Shown here piece by piece: positions 6,592-14,581 of a DNA stretch of 23,854 nt; position 1 is the first letter of the stretch; each line of letters opens with the position of its first letter. The notes under the pieces are model-generated. The model was given only the letters and a program-made list of their open reading frames with translations, did not search any database and had not been told where the DNA came from. Both the position numbers and the translations under genes were made by a program. Source of the DNA: Flavobacteriaceae bacterium (GTDB lineage: Bacteria; Bacteroidota; Bacteroidia; Flavobacteriales; Flavobacteriaceae); contig JABJFE010000092.1 of the NCBI GenBank assembly GCA_018662905.1, forward strand, positions 1 through 23,854, given 5' to 3'.

Positions 6592-9500
6592 ATGGGAAAC
6601 CATAAAAAATATTGGAAAAGTGAATTAGAATTGTCTTCTGATAGTGAATTAGTGGATAAGCTAGAACAAAATGAGTTTGTTGAAGAACTTCCTGTTGGGA
6701 GTTTATTTGAAGATGAGAATAGTTTAGAAAATTCTAATGCTAGTAGAAGAGACTTTTTAAAATATTTAGGATTTAGTACTGCTGCAGCTACAATAGCTAG
6801 TTGTGAAGGTCCTGTTAATAGATCTATTCCTTATGTTGTACAACCTGAGCAAATAGTTCCAGGTATTTCTAATTTCTATGCAACATCAATTTCTGATGGG
6901 TTTGATTTTGCAAATGTACTTGTAAAAACAAGAGAGGGTAGACCAATTAAAATTGAAATCAATAATCAATCAAAAGATAATTCTCCAAACGCTAGGGTTC
7001 AAGCTTCAGTTCTTTCAATGTATGATAGTTCAAGAAATCAGGGTCCAACAATGGATGGCCAGGATATTTCTTGGGATCAGTTTAATTTAAATGTTAAAGC
7101 TCAACTTGATGCAATGAAAGCGTCAAACAAAAAAGTTGTTTTGCTGACACAAACTTTTGCTAGTCCTACTACTGAATTAATAATTAATAATTTTCTAAAG
7201 AAATATTCTAATGTTGATCATATTATTTACGATTCTATTTCAAATTCAAAAGCGTTAGACGCTTTTGAAATTAGCTACGGAGTTAGAGCATTGCCAACCT
7301 ACGATTTTGAAAAAGCAAATGTTATTGTTTCTTTTTCTGCTGATTTTCTTGGTGACTGGCAAGGTGGAGGATTTTCCAAGGGTTATGCTAAAACAAGAGT
7401 TCCTAAGAACGGGAAGATGTCTAAGCACTATCAAATTGAGGCTAATATGTCGCTCTCAGGCGCAAATGCAGATACAAGGATACCTTTAAAACCTTCTTTA
7501 CAAAAAAAGGCTTTACTTAGAATTTATGACCTTGTTTCTGGACAAAATAGTGGTGTTAAGTTAGACGATAATATTGAAGTAAAATTAAAATCAATATCAG
7601 ATAGCTTATTAAACTCAAACGGAAAAGGTATTTTTATTACTGGAATTGATGATGTAGGGGCACAACTCATTTCTCTAAAAATTAATCAGTTAATTAAGAG
7701 TAAAGTAATTAATGTTCAAAAGCTTAATTATACTAGTCAAGGCGATGATCAAAAAGTTTTTGATCTTGTTGAAGACGTTTTAAATAAAAAAATTAATGGA
7801 TTAATTATGGTTGGAGTAAATCCATCATATACTCTTCCAAATAGTGAACAATTTAACGAAGCATTAAAGTCCGTTGATTTGTCAGTTTCTTTTTCAATGA
7901 ATAATACAGAAACTGCTAAACTTTCAAAATGGGTTGCAGCAACTCCTCATTATTTAGAATCTTGGGGCGATGTAGAAATGAAGTCCGGTAACTATAGTTT
8001 GGTACAACCTACTATTAAACCTCTTTTTGACACTTTACAGTTTCAAGACGTTTTATTAAACTGGCTAGGTTCTTCAAACTCATTTTACGATGAATTAAAA
8101 AGTAATTGGAACGTATCAATTCTTAAAGGTTCATCTTGGAATCAAGCTTTACATGATGGAGTTTATTATAATAATTATAGCTCAAAAAAATTTAGTTCAC
8201 CCTATACTTTTCCAAATATTAACAACTATATAGATAGTTTAAAATCTTCAGAATCCGATGGTTTTGAATTGACACTTTATTCAAAAACATCAATGGGTAA
8301 TGGATTACAGGCTAATAACCCTTGGCTACAAGAAATGCCAGATCCAATAACAAGAGTATCTTGGGATAACTATCTAACTGTTTCTAAATCAGATGCAAAA
8401 AATTTAGGATTAAAAAACATTAATGATTCTAATGGGGCATTAAACAGTAATTTTGCGAATGTTTCAATAAATGGTAAATCATTAAAAGTTCCTGTTGTTA
8501 TTCAACCAGGCCAAGCTAGAGGTTCTGTTGGTTTTTCTTTGGGTTATGGTAGAACGAGCGGAGTTAAAAACGAATTACAAACTGGAGTTAATGCTTATAA
8601 ATTTTACAATAATTTTGTTAATGTCCAAAACGTCTCTCTTGAATCTGTGAATGAAACACACGAATTTGCTTGTGTTCAGCTTCATAATACTTTAATGGGA
8701 CGTGGAGATATTATCAAAGAAACAACTCTTGAAATTTTTAATACAAAAAAATCTTCTGAGTGGAATTATATGACACAGGTTTCTTTAAACCATATTGAAA
8801 CTCCTGTGACTTCACCCGATGTTGATATATGGGACGAATTTGATAGATCTGTTGGTCACCACTTTAATTTATCAATTGATTTAAACGGGTGTACTGGATG
8901 TGGCGCATGTGTTATTTCATGTCATGCGGAGAATAATGTGCCCGTTGTAGGTAAAAGAGAAGTAAGAAAATCAAGAGACATGCACTGGTTGAGGATAGAT
9001 AGATACTATTCTTCTGCTGAAACATTCTCTGGTGATAATACTACAAAAGATAATATCAATGGTCTAAGTGATTCTTTATCTGTTTTTGGTGAAATGGAAA
9101 ATCCATCTGAAAACCCTCAGGTTGCTTTTCAACCAGTTATGTGTCAACATTGTAATCATGCACCTTGTGAAACTGTTTGTCCAGTAGCGGCTACTTCTCA
9201 TGGAAGACAAGGTCAAAACCATATGGCTTATAACAGGTGTGTAGGAACAAGATACTGTGCGAATAACTGTCCATATAAAGTAAGAAGATTTAATTGGTTC
9301 TTATATAACAATAATAACGAGTTCGATTTCAATATGAACGATGATCTGGGCAAAATGGTTTTAAATCCGGATGTTGTTGTTAGATCAAGAGGTGTAATGG
9401 AAAAATGTTCAATGTGTATTCAAAAAACACAAAAAACAATTTTAGATGCTAAGCTTGATGGAAGAGAGATAAAAGATGGTGAATTCCAGACAGCTTGTTC

Positions 9501-9657
9501 TTCTGCTTGTGAAACAGGAGCCATCGTTTTTGGTGATATTAATGATGAAGATAGTAAGGTTTTAGAATTAAAAGAGGATGATAGAATGTATCATCTGTTA
9601 GAAAGTGTAGGTACAAAACCAAATGTTATGTACCAAGTTAAAATAAGAAATACGTAA
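6592..9657 (+). CDS. actB: Alternative complex III subunit ActB, molybdopterin-oxidoreductase-like iron-sulfur protein
   Basis: ActB is the large peripheral subunit of alternative complex III. Its N-terminal part resembles molybdopterin oxidoreductases but binds no cofactor in characterised complexes; its C-terminal part is a ferredoxin-like module with four Fe-S clusters. The 1021-residue protein has a twin-arginine motif SRRDFLKYLG at 51-60, placed late after a charged leader as is usual for ActB, followed by Ala-rich hydrophobic residues and Cys71. Cluster cysteines: C767/770/773/777; C851/854/859/863; C883/889/893; C939/942 with C969/973. The third group, CVGTRYCANNCP, has a longer first spacing than CxxC. 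It lies 17 bases after actA and 14 before actC. Confidence 0.96.
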   Translation: MGNHKKYWKSELELSSDSELVDKLEQNEFVEELPVGSLFEDENSLENSNASRRDFLKYLGFSTAAATIASCEGPVNRSIPYVVQPEQIVPGISNFYATSISDGFDFANVLVKTREGRPIKIEINNQSKDNSPNARVQASVLSMYDSSRNQGPTMDGQDISWDQFNLNVKAQLDAMKASNKKVVLLTQTFASPTTELIINNFLKKYSNVDHIIYDSISNSKALDAFEISYGVRALPTYDFEKANVIVSFSADFLGDWQGGGFSKGYAKTRVPKNGKMSKHYQIEANMSLSGANADTRIPLKPSLQKKALLRIYDLVSGQNSGVKLDDNIEVKLKSISDSLLNSNGKGIFITGIDDVGAQLISLKINQLIKSKVINVQKLNYTSQGDDQKVFDLVEDVLNKKINGLIMVGVNPSYTLPNSEQFNEALKSVDLSVSFSMNNTETAKLSKWVAATPHYLESWGDVEMKSGNYSLVQPTIKPLFDTLQFQDVLLNWLGSSNSFYDELKSNWNVSILKGSSWNQALHDGVYYNNYSSKKFSSPYTFPNINNYIDSLKSSESDGFELTLYSKTSMGNGLQANNPWLQEMPDPITRVSWDNYLTVSKSDAKNLGLKNINDSNGALNSNFANVSINGKSLKVPVVIQPGQARGSVGFSLGYGRTSGVKNELQTGVNAYKFYNNFVNVQNVSLESVNETHEFACVQLHNTLMGRGDIIKETTLEIFNTKKSSEWNYMTQVSLNHIETPVTSPDVDIWDEFDRSVGHHFNLSIDLNGCTGCGACVISCHAENNVPVVGKREVRKSRDMHWLRIDRYYSSAETFSGDNTTKDNINGLSDSLSVFGEMENPSENPQVAFQPVMCQHCNHAPCETVCPVAATSHGRQGQNHMAYNRCVGTRYCANNCPYKVRRFNWFLYNNNNEFDFNMNDDLGKMVLNPDVVVRSRGVMEKCSMCIQKTQKTILDAKLDGREIKDGEFQTACSSACETGAIVFGDINDEDSKVLELKEDDRMYHLLESVGTKPNVMYQVKIRNT

Positions 9658-9671
9658 AAAGATAAATATAT

Positions 9672-11057
9672 ATGTCATCTCATTACGAAGCACCAATTAG
9701 AAAACCTTTAGTAACTGGTAATAAGTCATATCATGATGTTTCAAATGATATTGCCGCTGCTATTGAAGGTAAAGCCAACAAACAATGGTGGATAGTTTTT
9801 TCTATTGCATTAGTTGCTTTTTTATGGGGAGTTGGCTGTATGATTTACACTATTTCAACAGGAATTGGTGTATGGGGATTAAATAAAACTGTCGGTTGGG
9901 CTTGGGATATTACAAACTTTGTTTGGTGGATTGGTATTGGACATGCAGGTACATTAATATCTGCAGTTTTATTACTGTTTAGACAAAAATGGAGAATGGC
10001 GATTAATAGATCAGCTGAAGCCATGACAATATTTTCTGTAATTCAAGCTGGTTTATTCCCTATAATACACATGGGTCGTCCTTGGTTAGCATATTGGGTA
10101 TTACCAATTCCTAACGCATATGGATCGTTGTGGGTAAACTTTAACTCTCCTTTATTGTGGGACGTTTTTGCAATATCCACATATTTATCAGTTTCTCTAG
10201 TGTTTTGGTGGACGGGTCTATTACCTGATTTTGCTATGATAAGAGATAGAGCTGTAAAACCCTTTCAGAAAAAAATATACAGTTTAGTTAGTTTTGGATG
10301 GACAGGTAGAGCTAAAGATTGGCAAAGATTTGAAGAGGTTTCTTTAGTATTAGCTGGTTTAGCAACTCCATTAGTATTATCAGTTCATACAATTGTATCT
10401 TTTGATTTCGCTACATCTGTTATTCCTGGTTGGCATACAACTATTTTCCCTCCTTATTTTGTTGCAGGGGCAATATTCTCTGGATTTGCGATGGTTAATA
10501 CATTGCTAATTATCATGAGAAAGGTTTCTAATCTAGAAAATTATATAACCGTACAGCATATCGAATTAATGAATATCGTAATAATGATTACTGGATCTAT
10601 TGTAGGTACAGCATATATAACTGAACTCTTTATTGCTTGGTACTCTGGTGTTGAATATGAACAATATGCTTTTTTAAATAGAGCAACAGGTCCGTATTGG
10701 TGGGCTTATTGGGCGATGATGACATGTAATGTCTTTTCTCCTCAGCTAATGTGGATAAAGAAATTAAGAACTAGTATACTTTTCTCGTTTTTTATTTCAA
10801 TTGTTGTAAATATTGGCATGTGGTTTGAAAGATTTGTTATTATTGTCACTTCGTTACATAGAGATTATCTACCTTCTTCTTGGACAATGTTTTCTCCAAC
10901 GTTTGTAGATGTAGGAATATTCGTAGGAACCATTGGATTCTTTTTTGTATTATTTTTATTATACTCAAGAACCTTTCCTGTGATTGCTCAAGCTGAAGTA
11001 AAAACAATATTAAAAACTTCGGGTGATAATTATAAAAAAAATAGAGATAAAAAATAA
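9672..11057 (+). CDS. actC: Alternative complex III subunit ActC, NrfD-like membrane protein
   Basis: ActC is one of two NrfD/PsrC-family integral membrane subunits of alternative complex III and holds the quinol oxidation site next to ActB. The 461-residue protein has about ten hydrophobic helices beginning near residue 40, with the family motifs GIGHAGTLISA (H91) and IIHMGRPW (H133), conserved histidines near the quinol pocket. It ends in a short basic cytoplasmic tail. Its stop overlaps the actD start by one base (TAATG), which points to translational coupling. The soluble first 35 residues contact the membrane surface in relatives. Assignment is based on these motifs, length and position between actB and actD. 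Confidence 0.96.
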   Translation: MSSHYEAPIRKPLVTGNKSYHDVSNDIAAAIEGKANKQWWIVFSIALVAFLWGVGCMIYTISTGIGVWGLNKTVGWAWDITNFVWWIGIGHAGTLISAVLLLFRQKWRMAINRSAEAMTIFSVIQAGLFPIIHMGRPWLAYWVLPIPNAYGSLWVNFNSPLLWDVFAISTYLSVSLVFWWTGLLPDFAMIRDRAVKPFQKKIYSLVSFGWTGRAKDWQRFEEVSLVLAGLATPLVLSVHTIVSFDFATSVIPGWHTTIFPPYFVAGAIFSGFAMVNTLLIIMRKVSNLENYITVQHIELMNIVIMITGSIVGTAYITELFIAWYSGVEYEQYAFLNRATGPYWWAYWAMMTCNVFSPQLMWIKKLRTSILFSFFISIVVNIGMWFERFVIIVTSLHRDYLPSSWTMFSPTFVDVGIFVGTIGFFFVLFLLYSRTFPVIAQAEVKTILKTSGDNYKKNRDKK

Positions 11058-11590
11058 TGGCTGATAAAATTTTACATGCCGTATACGATGATGATGATAA
11101 GTTAATGGATGCTGTCAAAGATTTGAGATCATCAAACTTTTCAATTGACGAAGTTTATACTCCATTTCCAGTTCATGGACTTGATAAAGCTTTAGGTTTA
11201 AAGCCAACTAGATTAGCTATTTTATCTTTTATTTATGGATGTATTGGATTTTGTTTTGCAATCTTCATGATGAACTATATTATGATAGTCGATTGGCCTC
11301 AAAATATTGGAGGAAAACCAAGTTTTTCATTTATTGAAAATTTGCCTTCTTTTGTGCCAATTATGTTTGAACTTACAGTATTTTTTGCTGCCCATTTAAT
11401 GGTTATAACTTTTTATTTAAGAAGTAAATTATGGCCTTTCAAAGAAGCAGAAAATCCAATGCCCTCCACGACAGATGATAAGTTTTTAATAGAAATCAAA
11501 TTTCATGGTGATGGAAAAGCATTAGAAGCAGCTGTTAAAAAAACAGATGTACTCGAAGTTAAAATAATCGATAATAAAGAATCTAACTAA
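11057..11590 (+). CDS. actD: Alternative complex III subunit ActD (DUF3341)
   Basis: ActD is a small structural membrane subunit of alternative complex III without cofactors. The 177-residue protein has an N-terminal soluble domain with the family signature VYTPFPVHGLDKALGLKPTR (residues about 33-52), two membrane helices (about 54-77 and 98-122) and a C-terminal soluble tail (from about 124) rich in charged residues. It begins inside the stop codon of actC and ends inside the start codon of actE (TAATG in both cases), so actC, actD and actE are probably translated as a coupled set. The DUF3341 signature makes the call firm. Confidence 0.95.
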   Translation: MADKILHAVYDDDDKLMDAVKDLRSSNFSIDEVYTPFPVHGLDKALGLKPTRLAILSFIYGCIGFCFAIFMMNYIMIVDWPQNIGGKPSFSFIENLPSFVPIMFELTVFFAAHLMVITFYLRSKLWPFKEAENPMPSTTDDKFLIEIKFHGDGKALEAAVKKTDVLEVKIIDNKESN

Positions 11591-12141
11591 TGAAAAAATA
11601 TACTTTTTTTAGCGTGATGATATTGTTTAGTGTTTTAACCGCGTCTTGTTTTGATAAATCAAAACCTAACTACCAGTTCTTTCCCAACATGTATGAATCT
11701 GTAGGTTACAGTACATATGAAGAGTCAGATGCTTTTGCTAATGGAATTGAAGCTCAAATTCCTGTTGAAGGAACCATCCCAAGAGGTTGGGTTCCTTATG
11801 AATATTTAGATACTAACGAAGGTTATGAATTAGCAAAAAACAATTTGTTATCCCCTTTAGAAACAAGTGATGAAAATATATCAAAGGGCAAGGAGTTATA
11901 CAATATTTATTGTGCAGTTTGTCACGGTTCAAAGGGAGATGGTCAAGGAATATTAATGACAAATGAAAAGTTTTTAGGTATTCCAAGTTACGCCGACAGA
12001 GATATAACTGAAGGAAGTATTTATCATGTTTTAATGTATGGTAAAAATTTAATGGGTTCTCATGCTAGTCAAGTAAATGCCAAAGAAAGATGGCAAATTT
12101 CACAGTATGTAATAAGTTTAAGAGAAAAATTAATAAAATAA
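11590..12141 (+). CDS. actE: Alternative complex III subunit ActE, monoheme cytochrome c lipoprotein
   Basis: ActE is the membrane-anchored monoheme cytochrome c of alternative complex III and a likely exit point for electrons. The 183-residue precursor has a lipoprotein signal with lipobox LTAS-C (Cys20). The cytochrome domain holds heme site CAVCH at 108-112 followed by GSKGDGQG, and a likely distal ligand Met155 in GKNLMGSHAS. The segment between (about 30-95), with ANGIEAQIPVEGTI, is typical of ActE and packs on other subunits. The start overlaps the actD stop by one base; actF follows after four bases. Confidence 0.95.
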   Translation: MKKYTFFSVMILFSVLTASCFDKSKPNYQFFPNMYESVGYSTYEESDAFANGIEAQIPVEGTIPRGWVPYEYLDTNEGYELAKNNLLSPLETSDENISKGKELYNIYCAVCHGSKGDGQGILMTNEKFLGIPSYADRDITEGSIYHVLMYGKNLMGSHASQVNAKERWQISQYVISLREKLIK

Positions 12142-12145
12142 ATTA

Positions 12146-13492
12146 ATGTATCACGTTTCTAAAAATATAAAAATCTTCTCACTCACCTTGATGGTATTAG
12201 GTGTCCTTGGCTTAGGTTTTAGTTTTTATTCTGTACCAAAAACTATTGAAGAAGCTAAAGAAATGGTTGCAGATTCACATTCTGATGGTCATCATGAAGA
12301 TGAAACACTTAGCTTAGAGGATTCGCATGCAATTGATGATTCACATGTATCTGCCAATAATCATAATGAAGAGGATACTCATTCATCATCTCATGATGAA
12401 CACCTACTGCATTATTTACAAAATCGTCCATGGTCTGCTTTATATGTAGCTGCATTATTTTTTATGTTTTTATCATTAGGTACTTTGGCTTTTTATGCAA
12501 TTCAAAGAGCTTCACAAGCAGGTTGGTCTCCGTTGTTATTTAGAGTGATGGAAGGAATCACAGCTTATTTGCTTCCAGGTACATTAATCATATTAGTAAT
12601 ATTGATTCTATCTTCACTACACTTGAATCACCTTTTTGTTTGGATGGATCCTGAAGTTGTTGCTCATGATAAGATAATTCAAGGAAAAGTAGGGTATTTA
12701 AATTCACCCTTTTTAATTGCTAGAGCTATTTTTTATATTGCAGGGTGGAATTTTTATAGATATATTTCTAGAAAATATTCTTTAGCTCAAGATAATTCCT
12801 CAGATATTTCTAACCATACAAAAAACTTCAAGTGGTCTGCTGGATTCTTAGCATTTTTTATAGTTACAGAATCTATGATGTCATGGGATTGGATAATGTC
12901 AGTTGATCCTCATTGGTTTAGTACATTATTCGGATGGTACGTATTTGCAAGTATGTTTGTTTCTGGGATTACTACTATTGCATTGATTACGATTTATTTA
13001 AAATCAAAAGGTTATTTACAAAAGGTAAATCACAATCATATTCATGATTTAGGAAAATTCATGTTTGGTGTTAGTGTCTTTTGGACTTACTTATGGTTTT
13101 CTCAATTTATGCTAATCTGGTATGCAAATATTCCTGAAGAAGTTACTTACTTTATTACAAGAATTGAAGATTATAATCTTCCTTTTTTCGGTATGATTGC
13201 ATTAAATTTTATTTTTCCTTTACTATTGTTAATGAATAGTGATTATAAAAGAGTTAATTGGTTTATAGTAATGACAGGAATAATAATTTTAATTGGACAT
13301 TACATTGACGTTTTTAACATGATTATGCCAGCCACAGTTGGTGATCAGTGGTTTATTGGAATTCCTGAACTTTCAGGCATTTCTTTCTTTGCTGGATTAT
13401 TTATTTATGTGGTATTTAACAGTCTATCAAAAGCTCCTTTAGAGCCGTCAGGAGACCCATTAATTAAAGAAAGTGAAAAATTTGTTTACTAA
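12146..13492 (+). CDS. actF: Alternative complex III subunit ActF, NrfD-like membrane protein
   Basis: ActF is the second NrfD-family membrane subunit of alternative complex III, related to ActC, and thought to be structural or to take part in proton movement. The 448-residue protein has a first hydrophobic helix (about 10-30), then an acidic and histidine-rich segment (about 44-90) with ten His residues in DSH, GHH and DEH clusters, then about nine further helices. Family-like motifs include WSALYVAALFFMFLSLG near residue 95 and TESMMSWDWIMSVDPHWFSTLFGWYVFAS around 245-270. The His-rich insertion cannot be explained by the core function and may bind metal ions. It precedes coxB by nine bases. 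Confidence 0.95.
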   Translation: MYHVSKNIKIFSLTLMVLGVLGLGFSFYSVPKTIEEAKEMVADSHSDGHHEDETLSLEDSHAIDDSHVSANNHNEEDTHSSSHDEHLLHYLQNRPWSALYVAALFFMFLSLGTLAFYAIQRASQAGWSPLLFRVMEGITAYLLPGTLIILVILILSSLHLNHLFVWMDPEVVAHDKIIQGKVGYLNSPFLIARAIFYIAGWNFYRYISRKYSLAQDNSSDISNHTKNFKWSAGFLAFFIVTESMMSWDWIMSVDPHWFSTLFGWYVFASMFVSGITTIALITIYLKSKGYLQKVNHNHIHDLGKFMFGVSVFWTYLWFSQFMLIWYANIPEEVTYFITRIEDYNLPFFGMIALNFIFPLLLLMNSDYKRVNWFIVMTGIIILIGHYIDVFNMIMPATVGDQWFIGIPELSGISFFAGLFIYVVFNSLSKAPLEPSGDPLIKESEKFVY

Positions 13493-13501
13493 ATATTTTA
13501 A

Positions 13502-14575
13502 ATGACAGTATTACTTATAATAACAATTTTAATCTTAACAGGAATTGCCTTGTGGCAAATCACTAAGATATTTGAACTGTCTCAATTAGGACAAAAAAAG
13601 GATGATTCTCAGATTGCTACTGAAAAAGATAACGATTTAAACGGCAAATTAATGTTTGCTTTTTTGGTCTTTATTTATGCAGTAACTATTTATTCTTTTT
13701 GGACATATTCAAAAGTACTTCTGCCTGAGTCGGCATCTGCACACGGACCAGCTTACGACACATTACTTTGGATATCTTTTGCTGTTATTCTATTTGCACA
13801 AACTTTAACTCAGGCTGTGTTACATATTTTTGCATATCAATATAGAGGAATAAATAATCGAAAAGCTTATTTTTTCACTCATGATAATAAACTTGAATTT
13901 GTTTGGACAATTATCCCTGCTATTATCTTTTTTCTTTTAATTATTTACGGAATGATTACATGGGGAAAAATCATGAACTTTGAAGAAGATGAGGATGCTT
14001 TAGTTGTGGAATTATATGCACAGCAATGGAACTGGAAAGCAAGATATGGTGGAGAAGATAACGTTCTTGGAGATGCCAATGTTAGATTCTTAAATGATTT
14101 TGATGGTAAAAACCCTATTGGTATTGATTCATCTGATCCTAACGGAATGGATGACTTTGTTGTAACTCAAGAATTCCATCTTCCAGTTAACAGAAAGGTA
14201 ATATTTAAACTAAGATCTCAAGATGTCTTGCATTCTGCTTACATGCCACATTTTAGAGCTCAAATGAATTGTGTTCCAGGAATGATTACTGAATTTTCTT
14301 TTACTCCAACTAAAACTACAGATGAGATGAGAATGAATTCAGATGTTGTAGATAAGGTAAATAGAATTAATAAAATTAGATTCGAAAACAGTAAATTGCT
14401 TACTGCAAAAGGAGAAGAATCGCTGGAGCCATATCAATTTGACTACTTATTGTTATGTGCTAAAATATGTGGAACATCTCACTATAATATGCAAATGAAA
14501 ATAGTAGTTGAATCTGAAAAAGATTATGAAAAATGGGTTGCTAAGCAGCAAATATTTTCAGAAGTAATTCAATAA
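13502..14575 (+). CDS. coxB: Cytochrome c oxidase subunit II, CuA-bearing
   Basis: Subunit II accepts electrons through its binuclear CuA centre and passes them to heme a. The 357-residue protein has an N-terminal helix (about 1-22, signal or anchor), two transmembrane helices (about 50-72 and 90-112, with a third hydrophobic stretch 134-153), and the cupredoxin domain. CuA ligands are H244 (in LHSAYMPHFRAQ), C319, C323, H327 and M330 in CAKICGTSHYNM. The usual Glu of CxExC is Lys321 here, as I recall for flavobacterial proteins. A charged insertion (about 270-312) precedes the CuA loop. No heme motif follows CuA, so this is an aa3-, not a caa3-type subunit. Located between actF and coxA. Confidence 0.95.
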   Translation: MTVLLIITILILTGIALWQITKIFELSQLGQKKDDSQIATEKDNDLNGKLMFAFLVFIYAVTIYSFWTYSKVLLPESASAHGPAYDTLLWISFAVILFAQTLTQAVLHIFAYQYRGINNRKAYFFTHDNKLEFVWTIIPAIIFFLLIIYGMITWGKIMNFEEDEDALVVELYAQQWNWKARYGGEDNVLGDANVRFLNDFDGKNPIGIDSSDPNGMDDFVVTQEFHLPVNRKVIFKLRSQDVLHSAYMPHFRAQMNCVPGMITEFSFTPTKTTDEMRMNSDVVDKVNRINKIRFENSKLLTAKGEESLEPYQFDYLLLCAKICGTSHYNMQMKIVVESEKDYEKWVAKQQIFSEVIQ

Positions 14576-14581
14576 TATAAT

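Noticed and set aside
10846..11118. 90-codon antisense frame over the actC-actD junction
   Set aside because: It is a shadow of two recognised genes; it has no signal, motif or promoter of its own.
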